From Anisodus tanguticus (taxonomy: Eukaryota > Streptophyta > Magnoliopsida > Solanales > Solanaceae), in contig CM067541.1 of assembly GCA_034509755.1 (NCBI GenBank), positions 17,348,001 to 17,412,000 of the forward strand: 64,000 nucleotides of DNA. Direction: 5' to 3'. The notes beneath the pieces were generated by a model. It did not search any database. It had not been told where the DNA came from and worked only from the letters and a program-made list of their open reading frames with translations. A program made the translations under genes and the position numbers. Below are positions 23,567-35,521 of the stretch, one piece after another (position 1 is the stretch's first letter; every line of letters begins with the position of its first letter).

Positions 23567-24189
23567 TTACGCCCTAACCACGGACAAGAGGTTGTTCATG
23601 TGAAGCAACGCCAGCTCTAAAGTAGAAGGGGTTGGAGAGGTTGTCCTCAATAGGACTTCGGGGAATGGGATCACTCTAAAAGGAGAAGATACATGTCCCA
23701 AACTTGGTTTAAGGGACGTTGTTGGTCAAGCTGGTTTCAGACTAGTCCAGCAGGTCTGTAATAACTAAGACTGGTACAATATGTTTGTAGCTAAATGAAT
23801 GATATATTTGTAATCCGTGCATCTATGCCATCATAGATTAAGACACGTTAAATAGAAAGTTATTCAAAAGCTAACGAAGTTGAGATTGTTGCCTTCTGTC
23901 GACATAAACCCTCAAAATAAATGTGAGGTAGGCGAAGAGGCAAAATCACCTTTCCATTCCGTCAAAAGAATAGCGAAAGAAGCACTACTCCTCTAGAACT
24001 TAGTCACACCTACATGAGTGATTTGAAGTTTGTACAAAATGGAGGGGGGAGACAAGTACTTTGTGACCTTCATTGATATGGTACAACGTATTGCATCCTT
24101 TGTTTGTTGAAAAGCAAAGATGAAGCTGTTGAAACGGATAAGCGCTACAAAGCAGAAGTTGAAAATCAACTAAGCCTACGGATTGAGGA

Positions 24190-24300
24190 ATTCATAGTAA
24201 TAGAAGGGGAGAATGAGAAACATCGTTCATCAAATGACTGCTCATTACTCACCTCAGTCTAACGGTGTTAGCCAAGCGCAAAGTTGTACGCCCAAAATAT
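24190..24300 (+). pseudogene. copia-4 integrase remnant
   Basis: The reading RNIVHQMTAHYSPQSNGVS matches the Copia integrase block around the catalytic glutamate (usual form TAHYTPQQNGVSER). The flanks are out of frame. Confidence 0.75.
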
Positions 24301-24699
24301 GTGGGGCAAGGCGATCCTTACCGCTAATGCGATTCTCAACTGAACTCCGCATACGGATAAAGATAACCATCTATGTGAAACATGGAAAGGATCCCACCTA
24401 CAAATGTTGTGATGTGGGGTGGCTTGGTAGAGGTTGGAATACCGAAACAGGTCAAGTTGTACATAAGACTGTAGATTGCATATCCACTGGATCTGCAAAT
24501 AACAGTAGTGCTTATCGCCTCTTGGTGTCAAAGGATGCTGAATTCTTTGAGGATAAATTTCCTTGAGAAATAAAAAGAAGTAATTGCTCGAGGTTAACAA
24601 GAACCCCGCGAGGGCCTAACTGTCTGAAACTAGACATTCTGTATCTACAGGACTCGGAAGTTGATGACTATCCGGAATTTAATAATCCAAATCTACAGA

Positions 24700-24990
24700 A
24701 CTCAGGAATTCTAGATGTTGAACCGAGACGGAGCAAAAATGGGACAAAGACTTATTCCAGGCCTTCTAGCTTGTATGGTTGAGAATGAACCATGGATAAT
24801 TAACAAAGAATTGTCATCTCCATAAGCGCTGCTTTGGAAAGAAGCTACAGAGAGAGAAATAGATTCCATCATATAGAACCATACTTGTGTAATGGTTAAC
24901 CTTCCTCCGGGAAAAGAACCTTTGGGTTGTGAAAGTGGATACTCAAAAGTGAGTACAACGTAGATGAATCTACCGACGAGTATAAGGCCT
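24700..24990 (+). pseudogene. copia-4 reverse transcriptase remnant
   Basis: Plus-strand pieces read ALLWKEATEREIDSII and NLPPGKEPLGCE, matching the start of Copia RT (KEAI.SEI.SI...NHTW.LVDLPPG.KPLGCKW). Several stops interrupt it, and the YVDD region was not found. Confidence 0.7.
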
Positions 24991-25639
24991 TGGCTACTTG
25001 TACATGTGCTCCCATGTGAATAACTTAACATCCAGGGCCATTGCATTCTTGCGTGACATGGATGTTGAGTCAGCCTTCCTAACCAGAGAGTTAGAAGGGG
25101 AGGATCATAGTTGGTTTGTTGGATTGTTGTGCTTCTTCCTGAACTTTTATTTTGATCCCTGAAATGTTTACATTTTAGTCCTGGAAGTTTCAGTTAAAAC
25201 AGAAATAATGAATCTGACAACAGAAACATTGACTCTGAAGTTAGAAAGCCAACAATTGAAAATCCAACAGTCTGAAAGTGGAAGTCATATTGAAACAAAA
25301 GTCTCTATATGATAGATATAGGTATCACAGATGACATCTTAGGAATTGAGATTTCTAAGATATCTAACAGACTGGTCTAACTCTAAATTCAGTTGTGAGA
25401 TAATTGACAGTCTCGTTGAAGCCACCAATGGATATGAATCATAGAATTGATTGAAATCATGGTGCACCCATATACAAGGAGCGATATGCGCAGGTCACAT
25501 GTATTTCAATGTATTGTACACACTACAACCGACCTGGTATCGGCCTACAAAGCAGATCAGTTGAACTAAGGTTCACTCGTGATTCTGGAAATGATCGATA
25601 GAAGGCGTTAAATAGGATATGACGATGTCTGAAATGTTC

Positions 25640-26130
25640 GCTTATCTATGAATTATGATATTCTGGATGTCTAGCGGTTCTGGGAGAACACAGTGATGCA
25701 AAATGGACATCAGATATGAAGAACACCAAAGCCACAAGTAGATGTGTATGGTGTGTCTTGGAAAATCCTCTAAGCAAACTTGCATCGGCCGATTCATGAT
25801 GGAATCAGAGTTTATCTCTTTAAACAAAGCATGAGAAGAAGTTGAGTAACTTCACGACTACTTAGATGACGCCCCTTATTGGGAGAAACTCGTACCTTCG
25901 ACAATTATACATTGTGGCTAGCCAGTCAGCTTCAGAAAGGGCACGGATGACGGCGTCTGGACATATCTATCGGATCTGTCAGAGATATAAGACCCTATTG
26001 CAGTTGATTATCACATGTGTCACTTCTTTGATTACTAATCAAAGGATATAGCGGACCATTTAACTAAGGGACTACCCGAAGATCAAGAGTTCTGTCTGTC
26101 TAGGACTCTAGGAGAATGGGCTTAAAACCC
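25640..26130 (+). pseudogene. copia-4 RNase H remnant
   Basis: Scattered in-frame pieces, such as the segment with ADHLTKGLPEDQ near 26050-26085 and the final SRTLGEWA, correspond to the Copia RNase H end (DPLTKGL...MGL.P). Frames change repeatedly, so the exact borders are approximate. Confidence 0.6.
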
Positions 26131-26748
26131 AAACAATACGAACCTTTGCGGTGGTAACCCAACCATATTGACTGGAGTTCCCAAGAATTTGGTTCAATGG
26201 GAAAACTAAGCTGCAAAAGGTTCAGTTGAGCGCTTTAGTGGAAGAAAGAGCACTTCAGATTATGATTTCTGTAAAGAAACGTAAATCCAAAACCATTCCC
26301 GCGATAGACATTAAAGTGCTACCTGCATAGTGGGTAAAGGTTAAGTTTCCAAACCTTTAACGATCTTCAAACGGTTGAGGTTAAGGTTGGAGAAATTTTT
26401 AATGATTCCTAACACTTGTGAAGTGGGGTATATCAAGATACCTTGTAGGATATCACCTATTTGAGTGCGAGGACAGGCCGCCTCAAATGAACGCACTTAA
26501 TAATCCAAGTGTGTCCACGGCCACAATGGACAGAACAATAAGAAGAAACGAATAAATGGGAGGTATTGTGTTGGTACCATTGTTTAGGCTTACATTAAAC
26601 ACTTACAGTTCAAGACATCACGTTCACCGCACAGTAAGTAATTCTGATGGTATTCAACTAAGGAAGATTCAATGCGGAAACTACCTCTCCTGATGCAATA
26701 TCTTTTCGCTGAAAGTATGCACCTTGTGTGTGTGCCAAAATCTCTTTC

Positions 26749-26757
26749 AAGAGGGGA
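26749..26757 (+). other. copia-4 polypurine tract
   Basis: AAGAGGGGA lies one base before the 3' LTR start, where the plus-strand primer is expected in LTR retrotransposons. Confidence 0.7.
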
Positions 26758-26758
26758 T

Positions 26759-27855
26759 TGTTGGAAATTTACTAATGTGAAATTAAGTTTATCCCATTAT
26801 TTATTACTCGAACAATTGGGGCCCCACACGTGTAATCTTAGTGCCAAGTATCATAAATTTCGTTAATGAAAGAGATATTGGTACGTAAGTGAAATGTTTG
26901 AGGCATAGAATGATGGAAGGTTATTGGATAAATAACAAGTGTTCCACGTTGGTAAACGAAGGAAGGATTGTGCAAAGTGTAAGATGGTACGGGTTGAACC
27001 GAGGAGCCGACCGGACTGGGTCGTTGCATCGGAGCGCCGCGGCGCCCCCTAGCAGGGCCGCGACGCTTGGTCGGCAGTGAGGCTTTTGGCTAATTAGAGC
27101 CGCAGCGCTTCCCAGGCAGTGACTGTTCGTCGGAATTCCAAAGGTTTGGCTGTTGAGGTGGTTTCAATGACATTGAATCCACCCAATAATGGCCATTACT
27201 TGGACCATTATGTTGCTACATTACATGGGGGTTAAATGTCATTCATTACATGGCAATTGAATGCCATTATGAGGCATTTGAAAGGCCATCTTGCACATCT
27301 ATAAATTGAGGCATTTGGCTCAATTCTATAGATGAACATAAGAACATAAAAACAACACAATATACATACAAGTATACAACACCACAGAGAGATCAGTTTT
27401 ACCTAATAAGCAATCCTTCTCTTAGCAATCTTCATTGTTCGTGTTCTTCGCTGATGTCATTTGTGTAGGCTTTACACATTTGATAGTTTGTTGTTTCATC
27501 TTGGGAGACTATTATCCACACTTCCGTAAAACCTATATACGGTGGCAATCTTGTCTTAAAGACAGAGAGCCATCTCTCGACTCAGCCGGTGATGTTGTGA
27601 TTATCTAATTGGTTGCTAAGTGTTTCAAGTGTGAACTAGAATCTCAAAGGACTCTAACCGTTCAGATTCTCAGCGGATCTACAATCCAAAAGTGTAGCAG
27701 TTCATGTTCTTGTATTTCCGAATACAAGATTCATATTTGAAATTCCAATTCAAGATCAAGATATTGACAACTTGTTGTTGTAATCTTTGTTGTTTATCAT
27801 TTCGATCACTGTACTAATTATTTACTATTCTCGTACGTGCTTTACATATCCAACA
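26759..27855 (+). repeat. copia-4 3' LTR
   Basis: 1097 bp, starting TGTTGGAAATTTAC and ending ATATCCAACA. It carries a TATAAAT box at 27300-27306 and a GC-rich palindrome at 27034-27045. It differs from the 5' LTR by point changes and small indels, so the insertion is fairly old. Confidence 0.92.
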
Positions 27856-27860
27856 AAATA

Positions 27861-28578
27861 TTAGTAAAACTTTAATTTATAAAGTTCCATTCCAACGAAG
27901 ATACAAAAACCTTTCATATGCTTGTAGACGAAACCAAAATTTGTTAATGAGAACTTAATGTTAAGCAAGAAGAAGTTCCCCAAAGTTCGAGCATATGATG
28001 TGTTTAAAGAATTACGTAAGTTTCACAATGTTTGAAGGGTTAAAGATTTACTTTAGCAATGATCTTTTGAGAGAGAAAAACGTCAAAATTATAAAAAAAT
28101 CTTTGAGAAGGAAATAATTTGGTTACCATTAATTTTGGTTAGAGTACAAGTAGGATTCAACTTTCCTTAATTTTAATTACTCTTCTATAAATTACAATTT
28201 TAATATAAAAAAGTTAACATATTTACCTTCAAAATTATCTGATAGTGTAAAAAAAATTGTACACTGTCGGTGCACAAAAACTTAAACTCATATATCAAAT
28301 TAATCTTTAATATTTGCTCCTAGACTTAAGTTAATACAACATAGTGAATTTATTCTTCATTTTGTCGTGGAAATTAGAGCCTTGTTTTCGCGGTTAACGT
28401 GATGCCTTTTCCTAGCCGATGAATTAGCTACTCTTTACACCTAATAGTTTTCCCATAACTGTTCTCCGCTAAGCTCAGAATTATCCTTTCTGTCACTTTT
28501 TCTGTAACTAAACTCACACTATTATAGACTGTATCCAACCCAACAACTTTCACCACAACTCATCACTCAAATTTGTTC
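27861..28578. other. Intergenic and promoter region of the VQ gene
   Basis: AT-rich sequence without recognisable genes. The last 250 bp are rich in CAACTC/TCACTC repeats, as in many plant core promoters and leaders. Confidence 0.4.
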
Positions 28579-28585
28579 TATATAT
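28579..28585 (+). promoter_or_regulatory. TATA box of the VQ gene
   Basis: TTCTATATATTCACC lies about 105 bp upstream of the ATG at 28685, consistent with a leader of roughly 70 nt. Confidence 0.5.
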
Positions 28586-28684
28586 TCACCACAAAAAATC
28601 ACTCAACTTTCTTCACCTATCGTCAACTCCATTCAAAATTATATTGATAGACATATACATATTTGGAGTTGTTCTTAATTAATC

Positions 28685-29578
28685 ATGAACCATGCACAAT
28701 TCTATGATCATGCAACAAAGGCCGATCAAGCCATCATTAATAACAACAATAACAATAATGTCTCTTCTCCTTTGAAGATCAATAAGGCCTCTCATTTCAT
28801 CAAGAAATCATCATCAAATACATTATCATCTTCTTCCTCCTCTTCCTCCCTATATAACGGGGTCGCGGCCACCACCTCGACGACCACCATCCCTCCTCAA
28901 CAGCCACATCATCCGGTCATCATCTACACACATTCTCCAAAAGTCATCCACACGCATCCACGCGATTTCATGGCGTTGGTCCAAAAACTCACCGGCCTTT
29001 CTCCAGAGGACGACCACTCTTCGCCTTCTCATCCGCCTCGGCATGTGCCTCAACATCCCAAATCCGAGCCGATAAACGAGGAGGAGGAACTCATATCTGG
29101 TCCTGAAAGCTGTCTTGGAAATATCCTCGGATCTAATAAAGAAAATATTTATCATAATGATATTACAAATAATATTAATAATAAATTTGAGCTTTTGTCC
29201 AATGATGACAATGAATCCACTTCAGTTGTCACGGCTGAAAATAACGGGAGCTGCAGTGTAGGAGATAATTCATCAGCTTCTTGTTATGTGCCTCCTCCTC
29301 CGATTTTTGATCTAGCTAATATTAGTGATAATAAAGATATAAATAGTGGTATTAATGATTATAATTATAATAATAATAATAATCTTAGTGATCCTTCAGG
29401 TTTCTTTGATAGTAATTTAGCACCTTTTGATACTAGTCCAATTATTAATTCGACAGATTTTTTTTTCTCAGATCAGCAATTTTGTAACTATACGGATTCC
29501 ATGTTTTTTATGTCTAGTATGAGGAACTCCTTTTCTTCTTCCTCATCAGACAGTATTAAGGAGCATCCAGATTTTTGA
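28685..29578 (+). CDS. VQ-motif protein (VQ20/MKS1-like), intronless
   Basis: A single exon encodes 297 aa. The defining VQ motif FMALVQKLTG lies at residues 95-104, preceded by the family block PVIIYTHSPKVIHTHPRDF. VQ proteins bind WRKY transcription factors, and many are MAP-kinase substrates in the nucleus, tuning defence and development. The upstream conserved block and intronless structure fit the MKS1/VQ20 group (established family knowledge). Several SP/TP sites could be MAPK targets (inference). The protein is otherwise low in complexity: a run of seven Asn near residue 20, Ser runs near 48-55, and Asn/Asp-rich segments after 150. ATG 28685 is the first in frame and suits the TATA position. 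The family call is firm; the exact ortholog is not. Confidence 0.94.
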   Translation: MNHAQFYDHATKADQAIINNNNNNNVSSPLKINKASHFIKKSSSNTLSSSSSSSSLYNGVAATTSTTTIPPQQPHHPVIIYTHSPKVIHTHPRDFMALVQKLTGLSPEDDHSSPSHPPRHVPQHPKSEPINEEEELISGPESCLGNILGSNKENIYHNDITNNINNKFELLSNDDNESTSVVTAENNGSCSVGDNSSASCYVPPPPIFDLANISDNKDINSGINDYNYNNNNNLSDPSGFFDSNLAPFDTSPIINSTDFFFSDQQFCNYTDSMFFMSSMRNSFSSSSSDSIKEHPDF

Positions 29579-29719
29579 ATATTTTTTGGGAATTAGGACT
29601 TCTTCCCTTTTTAGTGACAACTTTTTGATTTAGTTTTCCAAAAAAAAATTCAGTTAAGAGAAAAAGGTTTACTTATATTTCCTTTGCGGAAGAGTCTAGA
29701 TGATTCTAGAATTTGTTAC

Positions 29720-29725
29720 AATAAA
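29720..29725 (+). terminator. Candidate polyadenylation signal of the VQ gene
   Basis: AATAAA lies 142 bp after the stop codon in an AT-rich stretch, a usual distance for a plant 3' UTR. Confidence 0.45.
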
Positions 29726-29739
29726 GAGATATCCACAGA

Positions 29740-32288
29740 GAAAGAGGAATGGCTATTTTTCAATTATCATTTTGTAGTTGATAGTTACATTTGTTTTGTT
29801 GAAATTAATAAGATTACTATTATTCTTTTTTTTATTGAGATATAATGTGCAAATTCTGTTTATTTCTTCTTCGACATGCCCTGTCCCAGTAGCATTTTTT
29901 CTAGAAGAGTACGCAGTCTCAATATTGTACAATATTTTATCTTCTAAATTTTGACCAAATGGAAATCAGGGAGCTGCTAAAATGGATATGCACTCGTTGA
30001 TTTATCTTAAACTATATAAAGATACTAGTAGTACATTGTGTCATCTTTTAAATAATCACTAAATCACCGTGCAAAAATGACTACAATTTCAATAATTCAA
30101 AATGGATTAGCTTTCATATAATTAGAATTCCCAGTATTTATATTGAGCAAAAGTTCAAATTGACATGACTCTCAGCCTTAGAAACATATCATTAATGAAC
30201 AACTAAAGGAGGAACTGTTTTTCTCCAAGGATAAATAGTTTTGCACGATCTAATGAAAATTAAAACTGTTCGATTTGATGACGAAAAAGCAAATATTTTA
30301 TGCTCTAACTTGTGGAAGGATAATGATTCTTTTTTTCTTTATATGAGTGACAGAGAGAGTACGTAGGATACCACAAATAAGATCACTAGATCAGTAATAG
30401 GTCTCCAAACATCACTATTTTTAATTTATATATAAAGACGGTTAAAAATTTACTCATATGGAGTGTTTATATGAAGTCAATAAATATATGATATGTAATC
30501 ACATATAAATATTTAACACTTAATCATAATTTAGTGTAAACATATGATGATAGGGACAAATATTTACCATAAAGAAGTATCAACTAGCATAAAATAACTC
30601 CGCTCAGGCCATGGGTTCACTTGGTTGCACGTTTTGATTCCTTTTCACATGCCTATTTGGTAGGAAGGAAATTATATTGTGGAAAATAAGATTTTTCTAG
30701 CGTTTGATTATCATAAAATATCTTCACCAAAAAAAAAGAAGAAAAATATTGGTCCTCACTTTAGATGAAAGTCATTTTTCATCACCAATAATCTCAAACT
30801 CTTAAGGTCAAATTCCTGTTCCCAACAATACTTAAACAATATTATCTATATTTAGAGTATATGTTTAGAAATCACTAGGTATCAGTAATTTATGTATTTA
30901 TACGGATAGCGATTACACAATCTAGAGTAATTAAAAAATATGCTTGTTTATCATAATATGATTATAATGTAATTTCATATTCATGTTTGATAGTGACTGC
31001 TTATTTAGTGATTTTATCTTATGCGGTAATTAATTGTAATTTTCAGCACGAGATTGATGTGTTTCTAACAATTTTCATATTGTGTAACACATAAGGATGG
31101 GTAACGTAATTTTTTGATACAATATTTAATATTATGACTTTGTTGTATAAAATAAACCCTCAATTAGATGATTATCCTTTAATAAGTTAATTCACTCGAT
31201 TTTGAGTTAGATCTAATATTTATTTTTTTCCATATACTTTGATCAAAGAATAATAATATAAATGTTGTCGAACAAAATTGACGAAACGAATTTCTCGTTC
31301 TTGTATAGCTAACAAAATATTTCTAATTTTTGGTCTAAATTACCTATTCTTAAGAATATTATTAACTTGAGAAGTCTTACAAAAATATGTATGTTTTTGG
31401 AACAACTATTAGCCTGTTAGCACGAGAGTAGATCGAGAATTCAAAATGTTTTTTTGATTGTTGGGTTAAGAAAGCGTAGCAAGGAATGTGCTAGCATCGG
31501 TCTTGACTATAATACTACTCTTCTTTGAATAGATATTGACAAAACTAAGCGAAATCAAATTAGAAGCTATTTTTGCTCTACTATTAACGGTTGCTATTTT
31601 GGTACCCCTATCCATGCTATTTTTGTACCCCTATCCATTGGTTTGAGAAAGATAGAGAAAGTTATGGTATTTTGAGGATTATAATATGGTTCTATTGCTT
31701 CAATCTTTATGCTTGGTACAAAACTCTTATTTCTAGTGAAATGGAGAGTAGTGGTCTGCACCACATTCATCAAAAATCTCTATTTATGCTCGTCATGTTC
31801 TTTATATGGATATCCGATGACATGAGTCCATTCCTTTGACTCGTACTGATGAGAATTTGACTTCACGAGAAATTGAACAAAAGACTGTTGAATTAGTCAA
31901 TTTTACATGTACCAATTGAAGTGTTTTGTGGAATTAAGAATTAGAACGTTCATTCATGCAATTAAAAAAACATATATAAAGAATCATAAATATAAAAGAA
32001 CCATAAAACAGAACACAACTAAACACGAGGGTGGCGCTCGTTGCGGGACTTAAACCAATATCTTACACACGAACTGACGATAGCCATGGACCATCTATAT
32101 TTACGTTCATGAAGCACCCATGTCTTTCAAGAGGATTCATGGCATGCAAGCCTTGCTGATGTTCTTCGCTTTCAATTGAATTAAACCACTTGCTCCACCA
32201 TTTGTGTGCGGTCCCGTCAATTTCTTTGAGAGGGGGAATAACATGTGTAACAAACAAAGAAAACCTACTCTCACGACACAATGCAAAT
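29740..32288. other. AT-rich intergenic sequence with one possibly decayed coding stretch
   Basis: No confident gene was found. Between about 31750 and 31915 the plus strand reads APHSSKISIYARHVLYMDIR, a stop, then HESIPLTRTDENLTSREIEQ and KTVELVNFTC. It looks compositionally like protein, but I do not recognise it. At 31600-31640 a direct repeat TACCCCTATCCAT...TACCCCTATCCAT occurs. The remainder shows no repeat or coding pattern I can name. Confidence 0.4.
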
Positions 32289-32361
32289 GCTGGAATATCT
32301 CAGTTGGTTAGAGCGTGTGGCTATTAACCACAAGGTCGGAGATTCAAGCCCTCCTCTAGCG
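32289..32361 (+). tRNA. tRNA-Asn-like sequence with ATT anticodon, probable pseudogene
   Basis: The sequence follows plant tRNA-Asn closely: D-arm TAT-CTCAGTTGGTTAGAGC, anticodon arm GTGGCTATTAACCAC and T-loop TTCAAGC. The anticodon at 32323-32325 is ATT instead of GTT. The T-stem has an A-C mismatch, and the 3' acceptor strand is one base short (TCTAGC instead of TTCTAGC), giving 73 nt. A run of six T at about 32373-32378 could terminate RNA polymerase III. The damaged stems favour a pseudogene. Confidence 0.8.
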
Positions 32362-32459
32362 TTCAAGTCTTCTTTTTTAACCGAAGTTTTCCTTTCTTTG
32401 GCAAAGCAAAACTTGCTGAAATTAATAAACATGGATATTAGATAGGGGTATGTCCTAAT

Positions 32460-32912
32460 GTATAACTGTCAGACCATGAGACCAAGTTATCACCAAGAAA
32501 CATACAATAACCAGACGTGGAGTGTCTGCTATCTGGACAGCCACCCCAATCAGCATATGTATACGAGACAAGTGTAGAGGTCGTCGATGGATATAGATGC
32601 AGGCCATAGTCAAGTGTCCCCTAGATGTAGCGCGATAATGCATTTGAGCGCCTGCATGTGCTCAACCCGAGGATCATGAATAAACAAACACACATATTGT
32701 ATGGCATACGCAATATCTGGTCTCGTGAAAGTAAGATACTGAAGAGCTCCAGTAAGACTGCGATAGTGGGTGGGACCCTCGTAAGGTGAGTCAGCCGCAA
32801 CACCCAGATTGGGTTTAGTATCAACTGGAGTGGAAGTAAACTTACATGAGGACATACCAGCTCGCTCAGTTATCTTAGCGACATACTTCATTTGGGATAA
32901 GAATAACCACAT
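32460..32912 (-). pseudogene. copia-2 RNase H, truncated
   Basis: The reading begins MKYVAKITERAGMSSCKF, then STPVDTKPNLG, HYRSLTGALQYLTFTRPDIA and EHMQALKCI. After a frame change it continues as far as the GDNLVSWS block and then stops at the truncation point. The catalytic C-terminal half is absent. Confidence 0.88.
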
Positions 32913-33480
32913 GCATGACGGGTGACAGCAATCCCCAAGAAGTAACTCAATGGCCTCAAGTCTTTCATAGCAAACTCAGAATTGAGTAATGTCATGATAG
33001 ACTTGCGTAAATCATCTGAAGAAGTTGTCAAGATAATATCATCCACGTATAATAGAATATATGCCAAGGAAGTACCACGACGATATATGAACAGAGAATT
33101 ATCAGACATGTTGTGAGAAAACCCAATAGTAGATACATAGTCGGTAAATCGCTTATACCAGGCCCGTGGGGCATGTTTAAGCCCATACAATGACTTCTTC
33201 AATAAACAGACATGATGAGGATATTTGGGGTCTCGAAAACCCAATGGTTGATGGATGTAAACTATCTCCTTAAGATCACCATGTAAGAAAGCATTATTCA
33301 CATCTAGCTGATGAATGAGTCATGCTTTCGAAAGAGCCAAACTGAGAACAGTGCGAATGGTAGCCGGTTTGACCACCGAACTAAATGTCTCACCACAATC
33401 CACTCCAACCTGTTGAGTTTTACCATCACCTACAAGACGAGTCTTATACCTCTCAAAAGAACCATCAAAATTATCTTTAT
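32888..33480 (-). pseudogene. copia-2 reverse transcriptase
   Basis: The longest open piece (33301-32888) has NAFLHGDLKEIVYIHQPLGF, KKSLYGLKHAPRAWYKRF, then the intact catalytic box LLYVDDIILTTSSDDL and LSYFLGIAVTRHACG. N-terminal RT blocks (GETFSSVVK type) are read upstream to about 33480 with a stop and frame change near 33305. Confidence 0.9.
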
Positions 33481-33593
33481 GAGTAAAAATTCACATCGAC
33501 CGAATAATATTAACACCAGAAGGATGGGGTACCAACTCCCACGTCTTATTTTCAATAATAGCATCTTCACAGCCAATTTCCAATTCGGGTCAT

Positions 33594-33932
33594 TTAATGC
33601 AGACACTGGTTACGAGGTAGTGGGGATTTAAGATCATTAGAATTTAGATTAAAATATCTTTTTGGTTTAAAAATACCCCGTTGACTACGAGTGACATGTT
33701 TGTGACTCGGGGGAGAATTGTGTGGATTTTGGGGAAAATTCGGATGGGTGACGGACTGGCCAGCAGGCAGTGGCCCTGCTGGCCCAACACTGGAAACTAG
33801 ACACGATAGGGAAGTAGGCACCGGGGCTGAAGCAGAAACTGGACAGGGATGGGCAGTGGGTATTTGCGAGCCAGTAGACAGTGGGCCTGCTGGCGTGTCG
33901 TGGTCACTGGATCGGCCCATTAAGCGGTGCAT
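33594..33932 (-). pseudogene. copia-2 proline/serine-rich linker
   Basis: A 112-codon open stretch rich in Pro, Ser and Thr, ending with a basic RSQRGIFKPKRYFNL block, which is the usual form just before Copia RT. Confidence 0.65.
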
Positions 33933-33972
33933 AATTTACGGTGAGACTTCGTCATCTAAAAAATTATACGAA

Positions 33973-34860
33973 CTAGGCACGGGACGGAAATTGGGTTTCA
34001 TAAAAAATAACATGGCGATTAATTATGATTTTATTAGACGATAAATCAAAACATTTGTAACCACAATGATTAGATTGATAACCCAAAAACACACAAGCGG
34101 TAGAACGGACTTGAAGTTTGTTAATTGTAGTTGACGGAAATAGTGGATAACATAAACACCCAAAGACCCTAAGATGTGAATACGAATGATTCTTATTATA
34201 GAGGATTTTAAGCGGAGATGTGTATGCCAACCCTTTGGTAGGAAGTATGTTAAGGAGATAAGTATTCATTTGTAGAACATGATGGCAAAAGGAAGAGGGT
34301 ACGAAAACATGGACCAATAAAGTTCGAACAATATTATTAATCGTACGAATTTTTCATTTGGCTTTCCCATTTTGTGAGGATGTATGAGGACAATAGAAAC
34401 GAAAAACTATGTCATTAGCATCACAAAATTCCTGAAACAACCCATTACCATAATCTTTGTCATTATCATATTGAATATTTTTTATTTCCTGTTCGAATTG
34501 GGTATGGATGAATGCTCTAAATTTTAAGAATGTGGAAAAAATTTGAGATTTCTTAGCTAATGGAAAGGTCCATAAAAAATAAAATAATCATCCAAAAATA
34601 AACATAATAACGATGGCCCACAAAACTTAAAACGGGAGAAGTCCATAAATCGCTATTAATAATGTCAAAAGGCATAAAAGTACGAGAAGTAGAGGCTACA
34701 AATGATAATCTAACATGTTTTCCTAACAGACATGAATGACAAATTGGAGTACTATGCGTACCCTTACAAGAAATAAAATTATTTTTATGCAAGGAAGAAA
34801 CAATAGACGATCCAGGGTGACCCAAACGTGCATGTCATAAGAAAGGAGCTAGAGTTGCAA
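33973..34860 (-). pseudogene. copia-2 integrase with pre-integrase zinc region
   Basis: In order: the pre-integrase block LGHPGSS-like at about 34825, CHSCLLGKHVRLSF, FDIINSDLWTSPVLSF (first catalytic Asp), then across stops a D(N)-type block at about 34460, and finally NTYLLNILPTKGL, SHLRVFGCLCYPLF and ACVFLGYQSNHCGYKC. Several frame changes lie between 34553 and 34317. Confidence 0.87.
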
Positions 34861-35002
34861 ATGTCGATGACATGTCGTGACTCGAGAAACCGGTGGCGGG
34901 CGTGATTAGATAAAGATCTACCCTACTATTGCATCTCATGAGAGGTATCCCCATTTTGAAATCCTTCACAGAAAACCCAAAATGGTCAAAATTAACAGAA
35001 AC

Positions 35003-35428
35003 TCAATTATCAGTGGTGAATTTTCGGATAAACACCAAATTTTTAATTAAGTTAGGGGCATGAGGGGTATTTTTCAATACAAGAGGCGGATGTGGGGGAT
35101 ACAAAGTTGTATTACCGTGACTATGAATTGGAATTGTATTGCCATTACCAACAATAATGCCATGATTTTTGCTCAAATTGAAATAAGACGAGATAGTATC
35201 TTGACCGGACGTCATATGAGAAGTTGTGCTTGTGTCCATGTACCAATTCGCTTCTGGAGGATTTAATCCAAGTGTATACATGGCGGTCTCAATATCGGTG
35301 GGAGCTGGGATAGGATTCGGGCCCGCTGAAGTGAATGCCTTGGGGGCCGAGGCCCAAGCAGACCGCCCTGCTGACCCGACCCAGATTGTTGCTGGGTGTT
35401 GCCATAGGGAGCTGAAAAAAATGGGCAT
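35003..35428 (-). pseudogene. copia-2 protease region
   Basis: The block NWYMDTSTTSHMTS corresponds to the Copia aspartic protease active site (usually WYMDTGATSHMT). Here the G following the catalytic Asp-Thr has become S. The following IIVGNGNTIPIHSHGNT and NLIKNLVFIRKF are standard protease/pre-integrase landmarks. The stretch is open over 141 codons. Confidence 0.85.
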
Positions 35429-35521
35429 GTGATTGGGCTGGACCGGGGCCCAATTGCCTGGAAAATAACTAGGTGGGCAGTAGGCTGGATTGGGCCACTA
35501 GCCGCTGGTCCAGGCCTACTG

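Larger units (their letters stand above)
21341..27855 (+). mobile_element. copia-4: degraded Ty1/Copia element with 1.1 kb LTRs
   Basis: Two LTRs of about 1.1 kb (21341-22440 and 26759-27855) flank 4.3 kb of decayed internal sequence. The element starts TGTTG and ends CCAACA, with a perfect 5-bp duplication AAATA at 21336-21340 and 27856-27860. Integrase, RT and RNase H relics occur in Copia order on the plus strand, and a polypurine tract precedes the 3' LTR. The internal region is riddled with stops and deletions. Its LTRs are much longer than those of the other Copia elements here, so it is a separate lineage. Confidence 0.92.

Noticed and set aside
28850..29155. Arg-rich minus-strand ORF opposite the VQ gene
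   Set aside because: It is a mirror of the VQ coding strand, which has clear conserved motifs.
32063..32281. 72-codon minus-strand ORF
   Set aside because: It resembles no known protein that I can name and lies between repeats; not enough to call a gene.
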